Shown: positions 1 to 9,747 of the stretch, piece by piece
Position numbering within the stretch: position 1 is the stretch's first letter
Layout of the letters: each line of letters begins with the position of its first letter
Assembly (NCBI GenBank): GCA_900317835.1
Contig: ONIL01000011.1
Span: 87,251-151,250, forward strand
Reading direction: 5' to 3'
Length of the DNA stretch: 64,000 nt
From: an uncultured Prevotellaceae bacterium
GTDB taxonomy: Bacteria > Bacteroidota > Bacteroidia > Bacteroidales > Muribaculaceae
The notes under the pieces: generated by a model
Told to the model about the DNA's origin: nothing
Database searches by the model: none
The model's input: the letters and a program-made list of their open reading frames with translations, nothing else
Translations under genes and position numbers: made by a program

Positions 1-674
1 AAGTCAAAGCCGAACTTGTTGTAGCGCGAGTAGATGCTGTCGCGGGTGGTGCCGGCGATGTCGGTGACGATGTTGCGCTGCTCATCCATGAGCGAGTTGA
101 CCAGCGACGACTTGCCGGCGTTGGGGCGGCCGACGATGGCAAAGCGCGGCAGTTCCTCGTCGATGGCCTCCTCGGCCTTGGCGGGCATCTTCTTGACCAA
201 CTCGTCGAGCAGGTCGCCCGTGCCGTTGCCGTTGGCCGCCGAGATGGAGAATGGTTTTCCCAGTCCCAAGGCGTAGAACTCGGCCTCGGCATACATCGAC
301 TGGTTGTTGTCGTCCTTGTTGGCCACGACGATCACGGGCTTGGACGTGCGGCGCAGGATGTCGGCCACATGGTCGTCGAGGTCGGTGATGCCGTTCTTGA
401 TATCCACGACAAACAGGATGACATCGGCCTCGTCGATGGCCAGCTGCACCTGCTTGTTGATTTCCTCCTCAAAGATGTCCTCGCTGTTAACTACCCAGCC
501 GCCGGTATCCACGACCGACATTTCCATGCCGTTCCATTCCATCTTGCCGTACTGGCGGTCGCGCGTCGTGCCGCTGGTGTCGTTGACGATGGCGGCGCGC
601 GTCTGCGTCAGGCGGTTGAACAGTGTTGACTTGCCCACATTGGGCCTTCCCACGATTGCTACTAGTCGTCCCAT
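1..674 (-). CDS. der: GTPase Der (EngA), partial
   Basis: Double-GTPase-domain protein that helps assemble the 50S ribosomal subunit in the cytoplasm. Only the first 224 residues are present; the C-terminal part of the second G domain and the KH-like domain lie past the left edge. The first G domain shows P-loop GRPNVGKS (residues 9-16), DTGG (56-59) and NKDD (119-122). The second P-loop GRPNAGKS is at 182-189, followed by TT at 209-210. Two tandem P-loops separate Der from Era. The ATG at 674 begins [10 protein letters not shown], the usual family start. It follows era by 29 bp on the same strand, so the two ribosome GTPases are probably co-transcribed. Confidence 0.97.
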   Translation of the reverse strand, partial: MGRLVAIVGRPNVGKSTLFNRLTQTRAAIVNDTSGTTRDRQYGKMEWNGMEMSVVDTGGWVVNSEDIFEEEINKQVQLAIDEADVILFVVDIKNGITDLDDHVADILRRTSKPVIVVANKDDNNQSMYAEAEFYALGLGKPFSISAANGNGTGDLLDELVKKMPAKAEEAIDEELPRFAIVGRPNAGKSSLVNSLMDEQRNIVTDIAGTTRDSIYSRYNKFGFD

Positions 675-703
675 ATTAATTTTGGTTTTTAAATGATTAT
701 TCG

Positions 704-1585
704 TTAGTCGATATAGCCGAAGGCACGCAGCTTGTTCTCCTGGTTGCGCCAGTCTTTCTCGACCTTGACATACAACTCGAGGAACACCTTCTTCTCAAAG
801 AATTTCTCGATATCCTTGCGGGCCTCGATGCCCACATGCTTGAGTTTCTTGCCCTGATGGCCGATGATGATCCCCTTCTGGGTGTCGCGCTCGACATAGA
901 TTACCGCCATGATATGGATGGCCGTATCGCTCTCGTCAAACTTCTCGACGATGACCTGGGTGGCATAAGGCACTTCCTTGTCGTAGGTCATCAGGATTTT
1001 CTCGCGCACAATCTCGGTGACAAAGAAGCGGCTGCTGCGATCGGTCAGTGCGTCCTTGCCGAAGTAGGGCGGGCTCTCGGGCAACAACTCGACGATGCGC
1101 TTCATGATGTTGTCAACGTTGAAGTTCTCGAGCGCGCTGGTGGGGAATACCTCGGCATTGGGCAGCAACTCCTTCCACTGGTCGATGATGCGCAGCAGGT
1201 CATCGTTGCCCTTGAGCAGGTCGATCTTGTTGATGACCAGCAGGATGGGGATTTTCTCCCTAGCCACACGGTCGAGGAAGTCCTGGTTCTTGGTCGGACT
1301 CTCGATGACATCGGTGACATAGAGCAGCACGTCGGCATCAACCAGGGCGCCAGTCGAGTACTCCAGCATGCTCTGCTGTAGCCTGAATTTGGGCTTGAGC
1401 ACGCCAGGCGTGTCGCTGAAGACAATCTGGTAATCCTCGCCGTTGACGATGCCCATGATGCGGTGACGCGTCGTCTGGGCCTTGCTGGTGATGATGGACA
1501 GGCGTTCACCCACCAAGCGGTTGCTCAGTGTCGATTTACCCACGTTGGGGTTGCCCACGATGTTGACAAATCCTGCTCGATGCAT
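704..1585 (-). CDS. era: GTPase Era
   Basis: Essential GTPase that binds the 3' end of 16S rRNA and acts in 30S maturation. 293 residues, the normal length. The start [19 protein letters not shown] places the P-loop GNPNVGKS near residues 11-18; DTPGV and NKIDLL complete the G motifs. The C-terminal KH domain is visible ([19 protein letters not shown], followed by [13 protein letters not shown]). It sits between fabH and der in a minus-strand run whose only clear promoter is upstream of the DUF177 gene. Identification is secure. Confidence 0.98.
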   Translation of the reverse strand: MHRAGFVNIVGNPNVGKSTLSNRLVGERLSIITSKAQTTRHRIMGIVNGEDYQIVFSDTPGVLKPKFRLQQSMLEYSTGALVDADVLLYVTDVIESPTKNQDFLDRVAREKIPILLVINKIDLLKGNDDLLRIIDQWKELLPNAEVFPTSALENFNVDNIMKRIVELLPESPPYFGKDALTDRSSRFFVTEIVREKILMTYDKEVPYATQVIVEKFDESDTAIHIMAVIYVERDTQKGIIIGHQGKKLKHVGIEARKDIEKFFEKKVFLELYVKVEKDWRNQENKLRAFGYID

Positions 1586-1708
1586 ATTGTGTTGCTTTAA
1601 ACCTTTTAGTTTATTGTTTTCTCAATCTTAATTATTCAAGAAGCATCGCTACCCTGCTTGTTGTTACGCTCGTGAGTAGTGATGCTTCATGTGATGTGTC
1701 CGGGCGCC

Positions 1709-2692
1709 TTACAGCGACCAGATCAGGTAGAGGGCTCCCCAGGTGAAGCCGGCTCCAAAGGCTGTCAGCACCATCTTGTCGCCCTTCTTGAGGAGATGCT
1801 TGTTCTCGTCAAGGCACAGGGGAATGCTGGCGGCACTGGTGTTGCCGCGATGCTGGATATTGACCAGCACCTTGCTCTCGTCGATGCCCAGACGGTCACC
1901 CACGGCCTCGATGATGCGCAGGTTGGCCTGGTGAGGAACGAACCACTGGATGTTGTCGTTGGTGAGACCATTGCGTTTCATGATATCCCTGCTCGAAGTG
2001 AGCATGTCGATGACAGCGTGGCGATACACTGCGCGTCCCTCCTGATAAACGAAGTGGAAGCCTGCGTCAACCGTCTCGTGGCTGGCGGGAAGGGCCGAGC
2101 CACCAGCCTTATAGACCAGGTGCTCCAGTCCCGAGCCGTCAACGTGGAAGATGCCGTCCATCACGCCGATGGGCTCCTCGGTGGGCTCCAGAAGCATCGC
2201 TGCAGCAGCGTCGCCAAAGAGCGGGCACGTGGCGCGGTCATCATAGTTGACCATGCTGGACATCTTCTCGGCCGACACGACAATCACCTTCTTGTAGATG
2301 CCTGAACGGATGTAGGCTGTAGCCTCATACAGACCTACCAGGAATCCGGCGCATGCGGCCTGGATGTCGTAGGCGTAGCACTTCTTTTCAATGCCCACAC
2401 CATGGGCAATCACCGAAGCCGTTGACGGGAATCGGTAGTCAGGATTGGAAGTGGGGCAGATGAGCAGGTCGATGTCATCACGACTCGTTCCCGTCTCCTC
2501 AAGCAGTTTGTTCACTGCCTGGATGCCCATCCATGAAGAGCCGACAGGCTTCTTGAGGATGCGGCGCTCCTTGACCCCCACGCGAGTGGTGATCCACTCG
2601 TCGGTAGTATCCACCATCTGAGATAGCATCTCATTATCCAGCACATTGTCGGGAAGATAAGATGCGATACCAGTAATCTTTGCGTTCAGCAT
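1709..2692 (-). CDS. fabH: 3-oxoacyl-ACP synthase III (FabH)
   Basis: Starts type II fatty-acid synthesis by condensing acetyl-CoA (or a branched acyl-CoA) with malonyl-ACP. The thiolase-fold triad is visible: Cys114 in QAACAGF, His in FVPHQAN, and Asn in HRGNTSAAS. The reading frame is open further upstream to 2740, but the ATG at 2692 gives MLNAKITGIASYLP, which matches the family N-terminus and yields 327 residues, the usual size. It is downstream of rpmF (165-bp gap). The DUF177-rpmF-fabH order is a widespread bacterial arrangement and supports the call. Confidence 0.96.
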   Translation of the reverse strand: MLNAKITGIASYLPDNVLDNEMLSQMVDTTDEWITTRVGVKERRILKKPVGSSWMGIQAVNKLLEETGTSRDDIDLLICPTSNPDYRFPSTASVIAHGVGIEKKCYAYDIQAACAGFLVGLYEATAYIRSGIYKKVIVVSAEKMSSMVNYDDRATCPLFGDAAAAMLLEPTEEPIGVMDGIFHVDGSGLEHLVYKAGGSALPASHETVDAGFHFVYQEGRAVYRHAVIDMLTSSRDIMKRNGLTNDNIQWFVPHQANLRIIEAVGDRLGIDESKVLVNIQHRGNTSAASIPLCLDENKHLLKKGDKMVLTAFGAGFTWGALYLIWSL

Positions 2693-2857
2693 AAGCTTGA
2701 AAGCTATATATTTTTTTGTGCGTTTAGTTTCTAAAATCAATATCCCAAATGTGGATGAAAACCAGTTGTGATTCAGCCCATTCAGGATATCTTTTTTGCT
2801 TTAATCGCGGATGCCGCAGCGCGTCGACAATCGTGGCCCTGGCGGCAGGTGTGCGAT

Positions 2858-3040
2858 TTAGGCTTCCTCCTTGTTCATCACGTTCTTGCCACGGTAGTAA
2901 CCGCACTCGGGGCATACAGTGTGATAAACATGCCATGCGCCGCAGTTAGAGCACTGAGCGATGGTCGGAGCCACAGCCACATCGTGGGTGCGGCGCTTCG
3001 CGGTACGAGTCTTAGACTGTCTTCTTTTAGGATGTGCCAT
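2858..3040 (-). CDS. rpmF: 50S ribosomal protein L32
   Basis: Small zinc-ribbon protein of the large ribosomal subunit, 60 residues. It begins MAHPKRRQSKTRTAKRRTHD, the standard basic N-terminus. It has two CxxC pairs (CSNC and CPEC) for zinc, so this is the zinc-binding C+ form. It lies 21 bp downstream of the DUF177 gene on the same strand, a classic pairing, and is probably transcribed from the promoter upstream of that gene. Confidence 0.98.
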   Translation of the reverse strand: MAHPKRRQSKTRTAKRRTHDVAVAPTIAQCSNCGAWHVYHTVCPECGYYRGKNVMNKEEA

Positions 3041-3061
3041 TTTCTTGTTGTTATTTAAAAA

Positions 3062-3607
3062 TTATTGTTCTCTTAGTTTTTTCAGCGCCTCCCAACGGGG
3101 GTCGGTGCCGGTTGTTTCACTCTGTGGGTCATCATCGGCGTCGGGGACGGCCTCGACACGATGACTTTCAAGCACGTCGACTACTGCGGCGTTACAATCT
3201 TCCTCGCTCTCATGACTGTGCGTCATGGGGATAGCAAGCAAAATCGTGTCGCGCACCAGTGGCGTGGCATCCAGCTCTCGCCAGTGAGACGGGATAATCA
3301 GCAGCTCGTCGTTGCTGTCGTCGAGCTCCTCGCCCATCTGCTCCACGTTCAGGCGGTAGTCCACGTCCACCGGCAAATCCAGATTGTCCAGGCAACGGTC
3401 ACAGGGAACTGTCACTGTGCCGTGGCAGGCAATCTCCAGGCGGTAGGTGTTCTCGCTCTTGCGGGTCACGTTCAGGGTGACATCAACGTCGGCTTGACGC
3501 ACCTCGGTCTGCTCCTCGTCGTTGAAAAACGATTCGTCCAGATGACACTCAACCGCATGAATGCCAAATGGTAACGTCTTGATTTTCAACTTCAAAGCAT
3601 CTACCAT
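3062..3607 (-). CDS. DUF177 (YceD-like) protein
   Basis: 181-residue member of the DUF177/YceD family, almost always encoded just upstream of rpmF and linked in other bacteria to 23S rRNA metabolism. The diagnostic central motif CDRCLDNL is present, followed by an acidic stretch and the DATPLVRD-like segment. It heads the minus-strand run DUF177-rpmF-fabH-era-der and has a full Bacteroidetes promoter 27-57 bp upstream of its ATG. The role is known only from the family; nothing in this copy looks degenerate. Confidence 0.93.
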   Translation of the reverse strand: MVDALKLKIKTLPFGIHAVECHLDESFFNDEEQTEVRQADVDVTLNVTRKSENTYRLEIACHGTVTVPCDRCLDNLDLPVDVDYRLNVEQMGEELDDSNDELLIIPSHWRELDATPLVRDTILLAIPMTHSHESEEDCNAAVVDVLESHRVEAVPDADDDPQSETTGTDPRWEALKKLREQ

Positions 3608-3633
3608 CTCCTGAAATTTTCGTTAAAGCGCCA

Positions 3634-3664
3634 CAAAGGTATAACAAATCCCGTTAATATTCAA
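3634..3664 (-). promoter_or_regulatory. Promoter of the DUF177-rpmF-fabH-era-der run
   Basis: On the minus strand a TTG (3662-3664) is followed after 20 nt by TACCTTTG (3634-3641), matching the Bacteroidetes vegetative consensus TTTG-N19-21-TAnnTTTG. The -7 element ends 27 bp before the ATG at 3607. The match and spacing are seen directly; activity is inferred. Confidence 0.75.
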
Positions 3665-3717
3665 CGATTTTCTGATTTTTTTTGATTTTTACAACGTTAG
3701 AATAAGGCACTGACAGG

Positions 3718-4803
3718 TCACGAATTCTTCCGGTAGCTCAGGACCGCCCAAATGGCCATCACGGTCGAGATACCGACAAGGGCCAATACCTGGTGTGCGA
3801 TGCTCTGAAGTCCGCCGCCGCGCACAAAGACAGTGCGGATGCCGTCAACAAAGTAGTGCATCGGATTGACGTAGGTGGTGGCGTATGCCCAATCAGGCAT
3901 CGAGCGTGTGGGCGTGAACAGGCCGCTGAGCAGCAACATCATCACCACAAAGAACCACATCACAAAGATGGCCTGCTGCATCGTTTCGCTGTAGTTGCTG
4001 ATGATGAGTCCGAATGAACTCCAAAACAAGGCCAGTGGTATTGCCAGCAGGAAAACGAGCCACAAGGGGCCCTGGCACGTGATGCCATAGATGAGCCACG
4101 ACAGGATCAGGCACACCACGATAACAAACAGGGCAATCAGCCAGTAAGGGATGAGTTTGGCAAGGATGAAGGCCCACTTGGGGACGGGAGTGACGTTGAT
4201 TTGCTCGATGGTACCTGCCTCCTTCTCACCCACGATGTTAAGGGTGGGCAAGAAACCGCACATCAGCATCATCACGATTGCCAACAAGGCGGGAATCATG
4301 AACAACTTGTAGTTAAGGCGCTTATTATAGAGGAATAATGTCGAGACGCGCTGCTGGATGGCGGCGGCATCGGGATTGACGGTTGCTGTGACAATCTGTG
4401 ACAAGTAAGCGTTGCCCATTGCCCCCTTGGTCCCGTTGACGGCATTGGCGGCGATGAGCACCTGCGGATGCGCTCCATTGGTGAGGTCACGGCTGTAATT
4501 CTGTGGAATCACAAGCACCATATCGGCCTTGCTGGTCTCGATATCCTTGAGAGCGGCTTGATAGGTGGGTTGCTGGCCATTGAAGATGAAGTAGTTGCTG
4601 GCCTCGATGCTGTGGAGCAGTTGTCGGGAAAGCGTTGATCGGTCATTATCGACCACCTCGACGACGATGTTCTTGATCTCCATGTTCATCACCCATGGCA
4701 TGACACACATCATCATGATGGGGAAGATGACGATGAGGCGCGGCAAGAACGCATTTCGGCGTATCTGCAGGAATTCCTTCTGTATGAGATATTTGAGTGT
4801 CAT
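3718..4803 (-). CDS. ABC-2 type efflux permease
   Basis: Membrane subunit of a drug/toxin exporter, 361 residues. One membrane segment lies near the N-terminus (residues about 22-42), then a periplasmic domain of about 130 residues, then about five C-terminal membrane segments (starting near KLFMIPALLAIVMML), the ABC-2 pattern of YbhR/YhhJ proteins. The NIVGEKEAGTIEQINVTPV stretch is the typical cytoplasmic coupling loop. Last gene of a tight five-gene operon with a second permease (10 bp upstream), a double ATPase, an HlyD protein and a TolC protein. The substrate cannot be told from sequence. Confidence 0.92.
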   Translation of the reverse strand: MTLKYLIQKEFLQIRRNAFLPRLIVIFPIMMMCVMPWVMNMEIKNIVVEVVDNDRSTLSRQLLHSIEASNYFIFNGQQPTYQAALKDIETSKADMVLVIPQNYSRDLTNGAHPQVLIAANAVNGTKGAMGNAYLSQIVTATVNPDAAAIQQRVSTLFLYNKRLNYKLFMIPALLAIVMMLMCGFLPTLNIVGEKEAGTIEQINVTPVPKWAFILAKLIPYWLIALFVIVVCLILSWLIYGITCQGPLWLVFLLAIPLALFWSSFGLIISNYSETMQQAIFVMWFFVVMMLLLSGLFTPTRSMPDWAYATTYVNPMHYFVDGIRTVFVRGGGLQSIAHQVLALVGISTVMAIWAVLSYRKNS

Positions 4804-4813
4804 GGCAATGAGT

Positions 4814-5872
4814 TTATTCCAGTCGGGTCTTAAACTTCAACAAGGACACGGCGAGCAGCACAACGGTCATTCCGGTAAGGATTGCCACCTCGCGCAGGAC
4901 CTCGCCAATGCCCACGCCCATGATCATCAGTTTGCGCATCGCCTCGATGTAGTATCGGGGTGGTACGATGGCCGAGAGCCACTGCAGCACGCGTGGCATT
5001 GACTCGACAGGGAACAGCATGCCGCTGAGCATCACAATGGGTATCAGCAGCACCATCGCCGACAGCAACAGTGCCATCAACTGGCTGGTGGCGACGTTGC
5101 TGATGAGCAGTCCCAGTGACAATGCCAGCAGGATGTAGATGGTGCTAACGATATAGATCCACACGATGGAGCCCTGCAGGGGCACATTGAGCACATAGCG
5201 GCCCATGAGCAAGATGGTCGTGAGGATGGCAAAGGCGAGCACGAGATAGGGGACAGCCTTGGCGACGATGATCATCAGCGGCTTGACGGGCGAGACGAGC
5301 AGCACCTCCATTGTGCCTTTCTCCTTCTCGCGTACAATCGAGATGGAAGTCATCATCGCGCACACAAGCATCAACAGCATACCCATGATGGCGGGCACGA
5401 AGTTGTAGGCCGACTTCATCTGGGGATTGTAGAGCATCTTGCTGTTGACCAACGACATGTCGGCATTGGCAATCACAGCGTTGGCATAATTGGTCCACTG
5501 CTGAGCCATATTGGGGTCGGCACCGTCAACGATGAACTGTATTCCACCATGCTTAGAGGCGAAATCGGGGCTGAACACGATAGCCAGGTCGGCCTTCTGT
5601 CCACGTATCAGGCGCTCGGCATCCTGCGGTGTGGCGACGGCGGCAGTAATGGTAAAGTACTCTGATGCCGCTAGGCGGTCAATGGCTTGGCGGGTGAGAT
5701 GGTCCTGGGAAGAGGTGACCACAATGGTGCGAACGTTGCGCACGTCGGTCGTGATGGCGAAGCCGAAGATGAGCATCAGCACGATGGGCATGCCGAAGAG
5801 GATGAGCATCGTGCGCTTGTCGCGCAGGATGTGTCTTGCCTCCTTGATGATGAATGATATGAACTGCTTCAT
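4814..5872 (-). CDS. ABC-2 type efflux permease
   Basis: Second membrane subunit, 352 residues, same topology as its downstream neighbour: N-terminal helix with FGFAITTDVRNV following, a periplasmic loop, then about five helices. The loop SIVREKEKGTMEVLLVSPVKP is the conserved ABC-2 coupling segment. The two permeases probably form a heterodimer, as YbhS and YbhR do in E. coli. Its start is 5 bp downstream of the ATPase stop, so translation is probably coupled. Confidence 0.92.
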   Translation of the reverse strand: MKQFISFIIKEARHILRDKRTMLILFGMPIVLMLIFGFAITTDVRNVRTIVVTSSQDHLTRQAIDRLAASEYFTITAAVATPQDAERLIRGQKADLAIVFSPDFASKHGGIQFIVDGADPNMAQQWTNYANAVIANADMSLVNSKMLYNPQMKSAYNFVPAIMGMLLMLVCAMMTSISIVREKEKGTMEVLLVSPVKPLMIIVAKAVPYLVLAFAILTTILLMGRYVLNVPLQGSIVWIYIVSTIYILLALSLGLLISNVATSQLMALLLSAMVLLIPIVMLSGMLFPVESMPRVLQWLSAIVPPRYYIEAMRKLMIMGVGIGEVLREVAILTGMTVVLLAVSLLKFKTRLE

Positions 5873-5877
5873 GATTG

Positions 5878-7338
5878 TTAGTCGCTGCTTCGGGTCGCTT
5901 GTCGTGCCAGATAAGTAAACACATGGTCCATATCTGGCTGATTAAATCTCTCTTTCAGTTCGTCAGGTGTGCCCATCGCACTGATTTTGCCGTCAACCAT
6001 GATCGAGATGCGGTCGCAGTACTCGGCTTCATCCATGTAATGGGTGGTGACAAAGACGGTAATGCCCCTTCCTGCAGCATCATAGATCAATTCCCAGAAC
6101 TGCCGCCTTGTGGCTGGGTCAACACCGCCAGTGGGTTCGTCAAGGAACACGATGTCCGGCTCGTGGAAAATCGAGACTGAGAAAGCCAGCTTCTGCTTCC
6201 ATCCCAATGGCAACGAGCCCACCAAGTCGTTCTTGTGGTTGGTGAATTGCAGTCGGTCGAGCATTTCTTCGGTTTTGCGGGCGATGTCGCCGTCATTCAT
6301 GCCGTAGATACCGCCGAAAAGGCGGATGTTCTCGGCCACGGTCAGGTCCTCATAGAGCGAGAACCGCTGACTCATGTAGCCGATGTGCTTTTTGACCTGT
6401 TCGTGCTGGGTGCGGATGTCATAGCCAGCCACGCGCCCCGTGCCGCTGGTGGGTTGGTTAAGGCCGGTGAGCATGTGCATCGCAGTGGTCTTGCCGGCAC
6501 CGTTGGCTCCTAAAAAACCGAAGATTTCTCCACGCTTGACCGTGAAACTGATGTCGTCAACTGCATGAAACGACCCAAAGGCTTTTACCAGATGCTCCAC
6601 CTCAATGACATTCTCGTCCTCGACCTTGATGGACTGCAGGTGGTCAAGGCCTGGAGGATTGAAGATGTCGGCAAACCGGTTCAGGATTTCGTCAGGCGTG
6701 CCGATTCCCTTGATTTGACCCTGGTTGAGGAACGCCACGCGTTCGCAACGGCGCACTTCGTCAAGGTAGGGTGTCGAGGCCATGATGGTGATGTCACGTT
6801 CTTTGAGTGCCTCTAACATATCCCAAAACTCCTTGCGCGACACGGGGTCAACGCCCGTAGTGGGCTCGTCCAGGAAGAGGACGCTGGGCTGGTAAACCAG
6901 AGCGCAGCATAAGGCGAGTTTCTGCTTCATACCGCCTGACAACGCACCGGCCTTGCGGTCCTTGAATCGCTCAATCTGGCTGTAAATGGCGCGGATGCTG
7001 TCATAACCCTGCTCGACCGTCGTGCCGAACAAGGTAGCGAAAAATTCCAGATTCTCCTGCACGGTCAAGTCCTGATAGAGTGAGAATTTACCTGGCATGT
7101 ACCCCACACGACGTCTGATATCGTTCATCTGGCGCACTGTGTCAAAACCATCGACCGTCGCAGTGCCCTGTTGTGGCTTCAACAGGGTGCACAAGATGCG
7201 GTACATCGATGTCTTGCCTGCACCATCAGGACCGATGAGGCCAAAGACCTCACCCTTGCCCACGGTGAACGACACGTCGTCGAGAGCCTTGACCGTCCCA
7301 TAGGACTTGGATACATGATTTACCTCAATCGCATTCAT
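5878..7338 (-). CDS. Tandem ABC ATPase of the efflux pump (YbhF-like)
   Basis: 486 residues holding two complete nucleotide-binding domains. NBD1 (about 1-225) has Walker A GPDGAGKTS, signature LSGGMKQKL and Walker B LFLDEPTTGVDP. NBD2 (about 245-475) has Walker A GANGAGKTT and Walker B VFLDEPTGGVDP, but its signature reads SLPLGWKQKL rather than LSGGQ. That degenerate second signature is a trait of YbhF-type fusions, so one ATP site may be weaker. It powers the two downstream permeases; the HlyD and TolC genes upstream complete a pump that spans both membranes. Confidence 0.95.
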   Translation of the reverse strand: MNAIEVNHVSKSYGTVKALDDVSFTVGKGEVFGLIGPDGAGKTSMYRILCTLLKPQQGTATVDGFDTVRQMNDIRRRVGYMPGKFSLYQDLTVQENLEFFATLFGTTVEQGYDSIRAIYSQIERFKDRKAGALSGGMKQKLALCCALVYQPSVLFLDEPTTGVDPVSRKEFWDMLEALKERDITIMASTPYLDEVRRCERVAFLNQGQIKGIGTPDEILNRFADIFNPPGLDHLQSIKVEDENVIEVEHLVKAFGSFHAVDDISFTVKRGEIFGFLGANGAGKTTAMHMLTGLNQPTSGTGRVAGYDIRTQHEQVKKHIGYMSQRFSLYEDLTVAENIRLFGGIYGMNDGDIARKTEEMLDRLQFTNHKNDLVGSLPLGWKQKLAFSVSIFHEPDIVFLDEPTGGVDPATRRQFWELIYDAAGRGITVFVTTHYMDEAEYCDRISIMVDGKISAMGTPDELKERFNQPDMDHVFTYLARQATRSSD

Positions 7339-7377
7339 TGCAGCATTTTATTGGATTTGCTGGATGATGAGGATTCT

Positions 7378-8355
7378 CTAGAACTTCACTTCCCCGTACA
7401 TGCCTATCTTGACAAAGCCATCGTTTTGGAAGGCAATTTTGACAGCATACACCAGGTCGGCTCGCTCATCATCGGTCAGGATGGTCTTGGGGGTGAACTC
7501 CGAGCGGTTAGATATCCATGTAATGGTGCCGGCATATTCCTTCTTTTGTCCGTCACCATAATCGGCAAATACCTTGCATTGTTGTCCCACCTTGATGTTC
7601 TGCAATTGGGCTGAGGTGACATAGGCGCGGATGAACATCTGCTCCACGTCGGCAATCTTGAACAGTGGCTTGCCAGTAGTTACAAACTCGCCCTGCTCGA
7701 CATACTTTTCAAGCACGGTGCCATTGATGGGCGCCACAATGTCGGCATTGGCAATCTGGTCGTCCAACTGGCGTTGCTGGGCATCAATACCCGCCACCTG
7801 CGCGTCGATGCCATCCATTTGGGCACTGATGCCTTTGCCTTGATCGGCCAGTGCCGCGTTGTTGCTGCGTATCTGGTCACGGGTGGCTTCCAGTTGGCGG
7901 TTGAGCACCTTGATCTGGTTGTCGATGTCGTCGAGTTGCTTGCGCGGCACGGCGCCATCCTTGACGAGTTCGGCATAGCGTTGGCGCTCGCGCTGGGCAT
8001 TGGCTATCTGCTGCTGGATAGACGAAACCTGTTTGTTGAGATCCAGTTGCTGGCTGTTGGTCGCTGAGCGGCTGGACGACAGTTGGCGCTTGCTGGCGGC
8101 CAGTTGACCGCGCTGGGTCTCGAGTTGCTGTTTCTGCAATACCAGTTGGTAAGTGTCGATATGGCCCACGAGGGTTCCTGCTTCGATTGTCGCCCCCTCG
8201 GTGATCGACAGCGATTTCAGTTCGCCAGTCGATTTGGCACTGACGGTAACTTCGGTCGCCTCAAATGTGCCGGTAGCGTCAAACGCTTTCTCTTTATTGC
8301 CGCAAGCGGTCGCCATCAGTGCCACACTTGCCAGTATCAATATCTTTTTCATCAT
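7378..8355 (-). CDS. HlyD/RND-type periplasmic adaptor lipoprotein
   Basis: Membrane-fusion protein joining the inner-membrane pump to the TolC channel, 325 residues. The N-terminus MMKKILILASVALMATACG is a lipoprotein signal with lipobox Cys18, so it is anchored to the inner membrane. A split biotinyl-lipoyl domain (VSAKSTGELKSLSITEGATI ... APINGTVLEKYVEQGEFV) brackets a long coiled coil (about residues 75-205) rich in Gln and Arg. The gene starts 11 bp after tolC; the ATPase gene follows after 39 bp. Confidence 0.94.
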   Translation of the reverse strand: MMKKILILASVALMATACGNKEKAFDATGTFEATEVTVSAKSTGELKSLSITEGATIEAGTLVGHIDTYQLVLQKQQLETQRGQLAASKRQLSSSRSATNSQQLDLNKQVSSIQQQIANAQRERQRYAELVKDGAVPRKQLDDIDNQIKVLNRQLEATRDQIRSNNAALADQGKGISAQMDGIDAQVAGIDAQQRQLDDQIANADIVAPINGTVLEKYVEQGEFVTTGKPLFKIADVEQMFIRAYVTSAQLQNIKVGQQCKVFADYGDGQKKEYAGTITWISNRSEFTPKTILTDDERADLVYAVKIAFQNDGFVKIGMYGEVKF

Positions 8356-8366
8356 CGTTAAGTATT

Positions 8367-9635
8367 TTAATCGTTGGTGGTATATTTCAGGTCATACATC
8401 TGCTTGAGCATCTCGATCTCATGGATGGAGCGCTGCACGCGAGCGGCGTTCTCGCTGTTGATGTCGCGCAACAGGTCGTTCACGTCGATAATGCCATGCG
8501 ACAGTTTGGACTCGGCGGCCTTGCGCACCTGTTCACGCAAGGCGATAATTTCGTCATCCTGTTTCATCAGGCTGCGGTAACGGCCGATGGCCTCCTGTTG
8601 CTGCATCTGCTCCAGACGGTTGTTGAAAAGGAACACTTCGCGCTGGTTCTGGGCCGTCTCGCGTTGCAGTTGAAGTTTTGCCTTGTCGTTATGGCGGGTA
8701 TAAAGGGCGCCGATATTCCATGTCAAGCGTGCTCCCACCATGCCGTTCCATGACAAGTCATGGCTCATCATATCCTTGAACAGATTGTAACCAGGGTATC
8801 CATAATAACCCTGGGCAAACACGCCCAGGCGTGGCAGCAATGCGGCATCAAGGACTTTCTCCTGGGCATCGGCCAGACGCAGCTGGCTGTCGATGAGGGC
8901 CAACTCGGGGCGATTATTGCCCGTGCCGCTCTCCACAGCTTGCGGCTTGACCACGCTGCTCATTTCCAGGCCGCAGAAGGTGCCCAGCATCGCCATCAGC
9001 ACTCGCCGTTGTGATTCCAGCGTGGTGCGTTGCTGGACCACGTTCAGGCGCTCGGCGGTGACGTTGTTGAGATCACACTGGGCAGCGGTGCCGTGCTTGA
9101 CCATCGAGGTGAGTTTCTTCTCGCTGGCTGCGAGTTGCTCCTGCAGGTCATCGTTCAGGCTGATCTGGTCCTCGAGCAGCAACAGGCCAAAGTACATCTC
9201 GTTGACGCGCTGACGCACGCTATACAGGCTCACGTCGAGTTGAGCCTGCTGCACCGCGCCCTGCTCGCGAGCCACACGTTTCTGAGCACCGATCATGCCA
9301 CCGTCAAATACGGTCTGCTGCACGTCCAGCCCCACGCGGTACTGGTCCTTGGCCAGGCCTTTCATGTCCAGCCCCATCTGCCCCATCATGGCCTGCATCT
9401 CGTCGGACCACGACGGCACAGCATTCTGATAAGTCGCCTGAGCGGTCGCCGACACCTGCGGCAGCCACCCCTTCTGGATATTGGCAACCGTGAGGTCGGT
9501 AGTGCGGGCGATGAGGTCATGCTGGGCGATGAGCGGATAGTTGCGCTCGGCAGCCTGCTGGCACTCTTCCAGGGTCTGTCCGCTAGAGAAAAACGGCAGC
9601 AAGGCCAGTGCTATAAACAATAGATTCTTCATCAT
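8367..9635 (-). CDS. TolC-family outer-membrane efflux protein
   Basis: Outer-membrane channel subunit, about 422 residues. The open frame extends to 9665, but MMKNLLFIALALLPFFSSGQ starting at 9635 (or 9632) is a clean signal peptide, so this start is preferred. The body shows the repeated TolC pattern of long helices: LEECQQAAERNYPLI, then after the midpoint LALIDSQLRLADAQEKVLDA. First gene of the pump operon, divergent from the AraC regulator. A TAAATTTG -7 element lies at 9663-9670 on the minus strand, with no clear TTG at the usual distance. Confidence 0.92.
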   Translation of the reverse strand: MMKNLLFIALALLPFFSSGQTLEECQQAAERNYPLIAQHDLIARTTDLTVANIQKGWLPQVSATAQATYQNAVPSWSDEMQAMMGQMGLDMKGLAKDQYRVGLDVQQTVFDGGMIGAQKRVAREQGAVQQAQLDVSLYSVRQRVNEMYFGLLLLEDQISLNDDLQEQLAASEKKLTSMVKHGTAAQCDLNNVTAERLNVVQQRTTLESQRRVLMAMLGTFCGLEMSSVVKPQAVESGTGNNRPELALIDSQLRLADAQEKVLDAALLPRLGVFAQGYYGYPGYNLFKDMMSHDLSWNGMVGARLTWNIGALYTRHNDKAKLQLQRETAQNQREVFLFNNRLEQMQQQEAIGRYRSLMKQDDEIIALREQVRKAAESKLSHGIIDVNDLLRDINSENAARVQRSIHEIEMLKQMYDLKYTTND

Positions 9636-9662
9636 ATCGCAATGCGTTTTTGTTTCACTCTG

Positions 9663-9670
9663 CAAATTTA
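9663..9670 (-). promoter_or_regulatory. Possible -7 element of the efflux operon
   Basis: TAAATTTG on the minus strand fits TAnnTTTG and ends 28 bp before the tolC ATG. No TTG is found 19-21 nt upstream, so the promoter may be weak or depend on an activator such as the divergent AraC protein. That dependence is inference. Confidence 0.4.
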
Positions 9671-9747
9671 CGACGACAATCAGCGTTTGCCTTTATCCAT
9701 TTTGACGGAAAACCATCCTTTTTGTACAATTATCATCAAATAATGCA

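Noticed and set aside
836-1381. Long plus-strand frame opposite era, and similar long frames opposite fabH, gltX, eno and hsdR
   Set aside because: Antisense shadows of well-identified genes in GC-richer DNA; no domain and no promoter.
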